DNA from: Undaria pinnatifida
Lineage: Eukaryota; Sar; Phaeophyceae; Laminariales; Alariaceae
Assembly: GCA_012845835.1 (NCBI GenBank)
Contig: JABAKD010000024.1
Coordinates: 8,685,103-8,749,102, forward strand
Reading direction: 5' to 3'
DNA: 64,000 nucleotides
The translations under genes and the position numbers were made by a program. The notes under the pieces are model-generated. The model worked only from the letters and a program-made list of their open reading frames with translations, did not search any database and was not told the DNA's origin. Positions within the stretch are counted from its first letter, which is position 1; each line of letters begins with the position of its first letter. Of this stretch, positions 13,201 to 22,200 are shown piece by piece.

Positions 13201-16200
13201 GCAGAAAAGCACCCACCTTTGCTTAATAGCGTCTGACTCAGGCGTATTTTGTTGGCTAATCTTACCATACATACAAAGGTCAATCGAGCACAGAGGTCGT
13301 AGCGCGGGAGAGATCGCCTGCAAGGCAAGGTGGTCATGCTTTCCTGTGTTATGCGTAATTTCATCCTGCCTGTGTAAACAAGTTATTAATACCTGGTAGT
13401 GGATCTCCCTTGTAGGGGCGCATACACATTCCAATGAAACATTCCTACCCATGAGCTTTTTGTATTATTGTTTAACAGTGGGGGGGCCTATATAAGGCGG
13501 TAGAGTGCACCGAGATTTTGACCGCCCTATCTCGAAAGACCGCCCTATTGGGCTTTTGGTGATATCCCAGTAAGGCGGTAACCGCCCTATTGAGTGCATA
13601 CAGCCTTTTAACGTACAGCAGAGTGCCTCTGACCCAGAAAATGACCCAGAGGGCGTCACGAAGAGGGATATCATACGTGTGCTCGGAGCAGGAAGGTGCA
13701 GCGGTGCAGCAGTACCAGTGCTGAACCCAGTAAATATGTGTGGTGTCAAATACACACCAAAGCACAGCAGAGCAGACGGGTGCACACACACTTTGCATGC
13801 TGAGAAGTTAATATGAATTGAGCTGCGGGCGACAGAGCCCGCCGAAGACGCACTCCACCCAGAGAAGATACACACTGCCGTGCTGTTGTACGGAGAGGAC
13901 TCTTTGCTTTGTTACACATTCACAACGGAGCTCCAACCTATTCTACGGCACTGTACTACTGTACTGACTACTGCACTGCACTACAGTCCTCCGCTGTGCC
14001 TCCCCCCCTTGGCCTTGTTGAGGCTCACAAAAATGCCTCATGCCTGCCTGCTGCACTGGCTTAGAGGCATGCGCTTTGATGAACGACACCATGGCTTTCT
14101 GCAGACAGAAGGAGGCATCACCATTGCCGCACGCCTCCGCTGCGCTCTCCAGAGAAACGAAGTGCGACGAAAGTTCCACGTAGGCCGGGGGGGCACCGGC
14201 CCCGTGCCCCGTCGTATCATCAACACCTCCCGTGTCTGACGCCTTGCGCTTTCCCGCCTGGGGCTTGACCGCCTTGCCGTTGGCCTTCGAAGATCGCTTG
14301 GCGGCAAGGCAATCACGGCAAACGCGCTGCATTGGGTTGTCGCAGTCCGGATCGGCTTCACCACAGAGTCCGTGCAGTCGACCACCGCATTTTCCGCGAC
14401 ATTCGTGGCCGTCAGGGCGCTCGGGGGTGCGGGCTGGAACCAAACACAGTTCGCCTGCTGCACAGGGCATCGTGCGTATCCCCTCTGTTCGTTGTGTGCT
14501 AGAGGTGTGTGTTCTCGCAGCAGCAACATGAGCAGTAGGGATGTGATACCGCTGCCTATACCTCGCTCAAAAGCGGCCAGAGCGAGGTTTTGTACTGATG
14601 TGGAGGCGAAAGTGGGCCGTGGATAGGGTGGTAGCCGCCCCGAATAGGGCGGTAGGCGCCCTGAATAGGCGGCTACCGCCTTATATAGGGTCCGTTGCTA
14701 TATAGGGCGATAGCCACCCTATTCGCATCTCCTGTCGTGTGAAGCCGTTTTCGACCGCCCTATCTCAAACGACCACCTTATTCAGACCGCCTTATATAGG
14801 CTATAGCCCCCCCTACTCTTTGTATTGAATGTGCACACCTCGATCCCTCCGCATGTGATTTTCGGGATAGGTTAGGGCTTAGGCTTCTGGTCAGGCGGGA
14901 CCTGGTACCAAGTATATCGGTATACTACTAGCAGCAGGGTGCATTTTTTTTCTTCTTTACGCTTCTACTTTCCAGCTTCTGGACAAAAGCCGTGGTCACA
15001 GGTGTCGTCTCTTCTCCGCCGGGTTCTTGCCTTCGATTTTTATCGCGCATCGGGCCTAGCCCTAACCCTAGCCCTAACGGCTTCTTGCCTTCGATTCATA
15101 TCGCGCATAGGGTTCAGCAAACCCCCAATCCCATTGCTCGTCGATTTTTCATCGAGTGTTGCTAACTCACGCTCTCGCGCTTTCCGCAAGTCAATTTGTG
15201 CACAAGAAAAAAACCTCGTACGAATGTGTACGAGTATGCACTCGGGGGACTCGAACTCACGAAACTGATCTATACCACGCTCGAGGATAACCTGACACGC
15301 CACCGGGGCGACCGGCACGCTTGTATGCACCACGCCACGGCAGAACGGAAGATATGCCACGACGAAACTCGGGGTTATCGATTACCGATGGCAGTCTACA
15401 GAGGAGCAGATGTGAGGGGCAGCAGCGTATACAACTTGGCCCAGATTCGACATATATACATTGCGAGTGCTTAAATCAAGCTACCAGGCGCACACGGCAT
15501 ACGCATGCATGCGGCGCCCAGGATGCTTTCCCGGAGAATGGCGGCGGGACTCTTGGCATTATCAAAGTCACCAGTTTGTACCTGCCATCAAACGTGAACC
15601 TTTGTCCGCTTCACAACAAAAAATGTTGTATTGTTTCGCTCCTGAGCGAGCGTAGCGGGCGGCGAAATGATGCCCGTGGAGAGAAGCGCCTAGGTGCCCC
15701 CGCCCCCAGATCCTCTCCCTCGCCGTATCCCCCCACCTCTCAGCCGTCTTCAGCTCTTAATTGTCGACGAATGAATTAATTTTTGGGGAACCTTCCTGAC
15801 TTTCTTTGCTCTCTTCATTGCTTGCTCTTCACGTGTGTTCTTTTCTTTCCTCGCTTTCGCAAGTCAAGTCACTCCCAGCTGAGCTGAGCCCTGCAGCGCA
15901 GCGCCGTGCCCTGCCGTGTTGTATACCAGATATGTGGAAAATGTGGAAATATTAACCTACCGTAAAGAACACAGCTCTTCAACGGCAATGCCATATATCT
16001 AGCTCAGCGTTCAAGGCGAAATAAATGTCAGCAGCAGCACCTGCACCAGCACTATGAGGCGACGTGGCGTGCAATTGTGCGACGATGCTAAAGCTTGTAC
16101 ACACCCCGGAACAAGCGCGATCCAAGTTATCACACGCAGCTTGCAAAGCTGAGTTTTGATCAAAATCCTTTCTGGTCGACCTCATCATTCATCACACAGC

Positions 16201-19200
16201 TCAAGTGCATTTTTTCATTCACCTCGTGAAAAAAAAGGGGGGGGAAGAATTTCAAATGAGTCAGAGAAGTGAGTACGACCAGCGACAGATTACTCATCGA
16301 TACGCCTGAGTGCAGCAGCAGTCGTTATCCCTCACTACGTATAATAGTTCGGTGCCTTGCCAGGTGGCAATGACCTGACCGAAGTGGCAACCCGCACTAT
16401 CCCGGAATACTATTAATAGTGCGGTAGAGCACTAAGTGGGGCGAGACCGTGACACAGGACTTTCTGCGCACAAAACCTGGCGCCAGTGTTATCGCTCGTA
16501 TCGCCATATATACCGCTCGTATCGCCGGTTGGGTATCACATAGGAACATATGCATGGTCCGGTGATTCCCCCATATAGTAAACCGGACGACATCACAACA
16601 GCGACTACAGCAGCCCATAATCGCATTACACAATCATTCTGCGCACCAGGAGACTCTCACGAGTGAACAATCAGCCGTAGCAGTTATTGTCGCACAGCAA
16701 ATTGCTTGGAATTGGCTGGCCGACGGCAAATCGTCCACGAAAGAGGTCGTGTCGTGCGTTCGTTCTTGAGACAGGCGGCAAGAACGCGACCACTGGCTTG
16801 CACGCCTACAACCAGAACTGCGGCGCTAAAGTGCAAGCCACCCCCGACCATCAGCAAATACGTCAGGAGACGGACGACACTTTGACCCCTTGACCGACGG
16901 GAATTTTCCAATAGTTTACCTTGACTGACGCCAAACTACTAGGTTTCAGTGTGGAACGATCGGTTTGACACCCTTGACCGCTGGACGTTTTCCCTTGACT
17001 GACCTGACCGTCTCCTGAAATATTTGATCATGCTTTTTGGGTTTGAGGGTGATGAACGAAGAATGACGATGTCGGACCAACCCCAATAGACCACACCTCC
17101 ATTTTATTGGCCAACCAAAATCCCACCCCACACCCTGATTCCACCCCCTTTCATTTTCGGGGCTAGGTCAGCTAATAGGTTAGGGATTGGACTCCTGCTT
17201 GGGTTGGGACCTGATTTGACCCGGAGAAGACCGTGAGCGCGTAAGCGCGAACCGTAATCGTGTAGCTTGCAACTATTAATAGTGCTGCAGTTATCCTTTC
17301 TTTCGCAGTTATCCTTTTTTTCGCAGTTGTCCTTTTTTTCGCAGCTATTCTTTCTAGCAAGTATGACATGGTAGCATGGTAGCATGATAGCATGGTAGCA
17401 TGAGAGCATGATAGCATGGTAGCATGAGAGCATGATAGCATGATAGCATGGTAGCATGAGAGCATGATAGCATGGTAGCATGAGAGCATGATAGCATGGT
17501 AGCATCGCCCCGAAAACGTCGGTGTTGCAGTTCTTCAACAGCGTGTTTAGTTGGGCATACGAGTATTTCCGCAATTACAAGCGAAGCGAGTTATGCCGGT
17601 GTTGCTGTTCTTCAACGGCGCGCGTAGTAGGGTATACACTACCTCGTACGGGCGAAGCGAGTTACTCCGGAGTTGCAGTTGTTCAACGGCGGTGTGTTTA
17701 GTTGGGTATTCAAGTAATATAAGACTGTCTTCGTGTCCGCGATGTTGTGGCATTACTAGTTCAGGATATCGGTTTCTCGGCCAGAAAAAGACCGGAAGAA
17801 CAAGTGCACCACAGATGTTAAAATACGATCGCCCCGAAGAAATAGCGGCTCTTATGTTCCACACTCGCATATGCCCGAATCTCCATGTCCCGCCCGACCA
17901 TCGGGCATCTCCCAAAACTAACAAACCTAGGAAAAAATGCTCGAATTTTTTACTGGTTGACTTTGAATCATCTTTAAACCAGCACTTGCTATTCATCCTC
18001 AGCAGCAGCAGCAGTAGGTGCCATAGGACCACTTCCCACCAACGCACTATATTTACGACAGCAACAAATCCCCACCAGCGCGAGGGCTACAGCAGTACAG
18101 TAGTGGGCACGCCGATTTAAGAGCGGTCAAATCGGCATGTCACGCCTACACTAAAAGCTGTGTATTTCCCACTACAGATAAGAGCAATGTGTAAATAAGA
18201 GTGCTTGTTTGGGTTTGTCACGGGGCGCTCTAAAATCGGGGTGCCTAATGTGTCTTATATTCTGGGGATCCACGGATACACACACCAGCTCTACTTTGAC
18301 CCAAACAACTAGGTTGGGGTTTGGTCCGACCAGAGTTTGACCAAGAAATTCCGGAATATTTTTTTCTCGTGTTTATGTTCGTTTCTCTTTTCTTTCGTCG
18401 TTTGTGTCATTTCTTATCCATGCCAATCTCGCTTGGTTTTGCCTGTTATTCAATCATCATGCGACGTTCGAAAAGTCGCTTTCTGCTCCCCCTCTTCCTC
18501 CCCCCGCCGATTTTTGGGGGTTCTTCGAAAGCAAGCGCGTCGGTCGGTCGGTCAATGGGACGAGCACGTGTGATGGTGTGATTATAGAGTGATTCACAGG
18601 GCTGAGACTTGGCTGACTTTAATAGAAGTCGCCGACTAGGTGTTAGTTGGCTAGGGACGCGTGTTGCGGCAGGGTAACTAGGTGAGCATCCACTATGCTC
18701 TTTTCTTATTTTAATGCCGCTAAAAACAGCTACCGGCAATTATCATGCTGTTTTTTATTCCACTTCTGATGTTCATGCACCCGTTATGCTACCAGGTACC
18801 TTGCTTTGGGCCAATTATACTCATTCTTGGCGCCTACATGCCCGTTTTTCGTTGTCATGCTCCTAGGGTAGCATCCACTATGCCTTTCTTGTTCGTTTTT
18901 GAACCGCTAATGATAGCTAAATTATTTTTTTTGTAAATTCCAAGTTGTGATGTTTATGTACCCGTTACTAAATCATGTTTTTTTGTAAATTCCAAGTTGT
19001 GATGTTTATGTACCCGTTACGCTACCACCATGTTTTGGGCCAATTATGCTCATTCTTGGCGCCTATATTATTGCTATGTCTTATTTCGCCCGTTTAAGTG
19101 TAATTCGTTTCTGTTCAAGCGGACATGCTCATATGCTCTCCATAAATCGCGTACCAGAGCGCTCGGGGGGCATGTAAAAGCCCTCCACAGCACCCCAAAT

Positions 19201-22200
19201 GCCTCATATGCGTATGGAACAATCAGCGTATGCTGTTTTAGGCTTGTTATGCTCATGGTTACGCCGAAAATCAAAGTGGCAATTCCGTTTTTTTTATGCT
19301 TTTCACTATGGTCAAAAAGTTCAATTACGCCAAAAGAACTGCTAGCAAAACGGATGCTTCCCGAAGGGTAACATTTTTTGGCCGCCTACGACGCCAAATA
19401 TGGTACGGCAGTCCCGCGTCCCGCAGCAGGTGCATCTCTTCCTTAAGATGTATGTTGTGGAGACACGCCGAGGTGGGTTGTACGCGCAACCGCACGCCCG
19501 AGGGTCAGCAACGAGGATGACCTCAGAGTGCCCCCGAGGAGCCAGGATGGGCTTGAGGATTATAGTGACAATGAGGCGGTACGATCCAGGGGACAATCCT
19601 GGTATTCACATCACAACATATTCTGAATGACGGCACCCCTTAACCCCAAATCATTTGAATCTCATTTCTGGTTTGGCAATAATGCTTTTTTCGTGTGCCT
19701 TGACGCGTTTACAACTGGAAACCCGCTTTTTTTTACAAATTTACTTGAAATTAGTATAGGGAGGGATTTGGGGGCTCTAAAGGGGTTAAGCCGTGCTTTG
19801 TTTATGGGGTCGCACTTTCAGTTTTATCAAAATAAGCGTTTGTCTTAGAAGGCGTAGAGCTCCTCACGTCAACAACATTGCAGGGAAAAGACGGTGCGCC
19901 TCTACAGCAATAGCATGCGCCTAGATGTTGCAGAGCTATTCATAGTCTGCGTCTGAAGCTACTGCGGCGAATTGGTTGACTATACAAACAGTAAGTCGCC
20001 GACTAGTTAGTAGTTGGCCAGGTAATATAATGCATGCGAGGACCAACGCCCGAATAGGTAGGGTGGACCGTAACTGCACCAAGTCCGGCGCCCGAATGGG
20101 TAGGGTGGACCTTAACGGGACAAGTCCGGCGGAAGGCTGTTTTCCCATGGCCGTCGGTGTTGTCGGTGGGTGAGAGCTTGCGCAAGTCTCCCACTCGCCG
20201 GAGGGATGGCTTTCCGGGAGGCTACCTACACCGCGCCTGATCCCCAGGGATCAAGTCGGGTCGACGCACTTACGCATCTGCATATCACGGCAGCTTGCGC
20301 TGCTGGAGTATGAACGGCGATCGCCGGCAGGGACAACTCGCGCTCTCAGTACCACGGCAACTGAAGGATACATGAGCTAGCGCTGGATTGTGAATAAAAC
20401 TGGCGTAAATGGACACTCAAAATGTATGGAAGTACATGGAAATGCGGCGAGCTTGAGCTTTATTTTTCCCCATCCGTCGGAGGATAAAATACACCAAAAT
20501 AACATACAGATACTAATAGTACAGATAGTAGTTGAGTGCTGCAATTGATGGAGTTTAGCGTCGTGTTTTTGCCCTTTAAGCACCGCACTCCCGATATGGG
20601 GGACAAAACACTTGGAGTTACACTGGGATCACCTTAGGAGTTAGAAATGGGTTAAGCACACATCTGACTGGCGCGTTTGTGGCTCGACGTGGGCCAAGAC
20701 CAAGACCAAATCAGAAATTTGGGCATAATTCGCCACCACCCAACCTCAACTCCGCCACCCAACTATGAATAGTTGGGCCTACATAGCCACCCAACCAATA
20801 ACCATCAGCACCCGTCGGTTCCAGCCAACCCACACCCCTACTGGTTGATGCACGCGGGCACGAGGGTTGAAGAAACCTTGCTCGTCGACGCCAGTGACCG
20901 CACGGTAGGCCCGACCTTCTCAGGCGTCTCTCAATAATTTCGCAGAGAGAGGCCGGTCGTGCTTGCCATCTTGAGCAAGTGTCAACCTACCTGACAATAA
21001 TCTCAGAAGAAAAGCATGCGCAGCTTAGGGAGCCTTAGGGGGGTCGGCACGACCGCTGCGAGCTGCGCGTTGTGGGATCGCACGGACCGCGAAAGGGAAA
21101 GAGGCATGACTTACTTTGTCCACACATCTACAGTCATCGTCCTGCAAAAATACCGTGCCTTGTACATAATATGCTACTACCCGAACAAACGCCGCACCAA
21201 GAATTATTCCGGGAAAGTGCGGTACAGTACTCAGTAGGACGCGTTCGCAGTGACAAGCGATTTTTACCGCACAAAACTGCCCCCCCGCGCTAACAGGTAC
21301 CGCGCTCATCCGGGACCATATAACGGGTAATAATGCCACTGTACGTAGAAAGCCCAACTCCTCGGCTACGGGACCACTTTGACATTCCCCAAATTCAGGC
21401 AATCGTCCCTTTACTACAACGGCAGCTTGCGCTGCTGGAGTAGTAACGAGGACCGTCGGTAGGGACAGCTCGCGCTATCGCAATCACGGGAACCGAAGGA
21501 CACGCCAGAAAACCAGCTGGATTGCGAATGCAATCGACTTAAATCGACATACGACGTGTATGAAAATACGCGGAAGTGTGGTGAGCTTGAGCTTTATTTT
21601 TCCCCATCCGCTGGAGGATAAATAAAAATACAAATTAAAAACCCAATGGCACACAACACTTCAATACGTACGGCAGTAATAGTGGTCCCTCTGTAGTGCC
21701 CGTATGTCTTGGCCTCAAATACCGGCACAATAGCGGCAACCGGCACTACTCTGCACATCGCCACTACTGGTTGTTCCCATCAGTCGAGTGTTTGCGTTAA
21801 AGGAATTCAATCTGAAAATTCAAGCAACTAATCCCACCGAGCGAACTTTTGAAGGAAGAATTTGCCAAAATCGGCATGAAAATCCCACTTTTGTAAAGGA
21901 TTTAGAGTAAACTCCCATCAATAACGACCAGATCACAAGATTGGCCTACCAACACCACGCACAACGGCGCAGCAATCAGAGGGCACGTGGGCACAAGCCA
22001 CACGGCAGCACAAAGCAGACACTGATCGCTGTGCGCTCTGCTTGGCAGCGGCAGAAACAACCCAGCATTGATGCGGAGGCACCAAAGAGTAGCTGAGGAA
22101 GCATGGCGCGTACGCGCAACGTCAGGGGTAGGTGCTAGTGAGCCAGCGCTCCCGCGCTCTCTACGATGTGACCTCGTTCTCTGCTGCTGCGTGATGTCGT

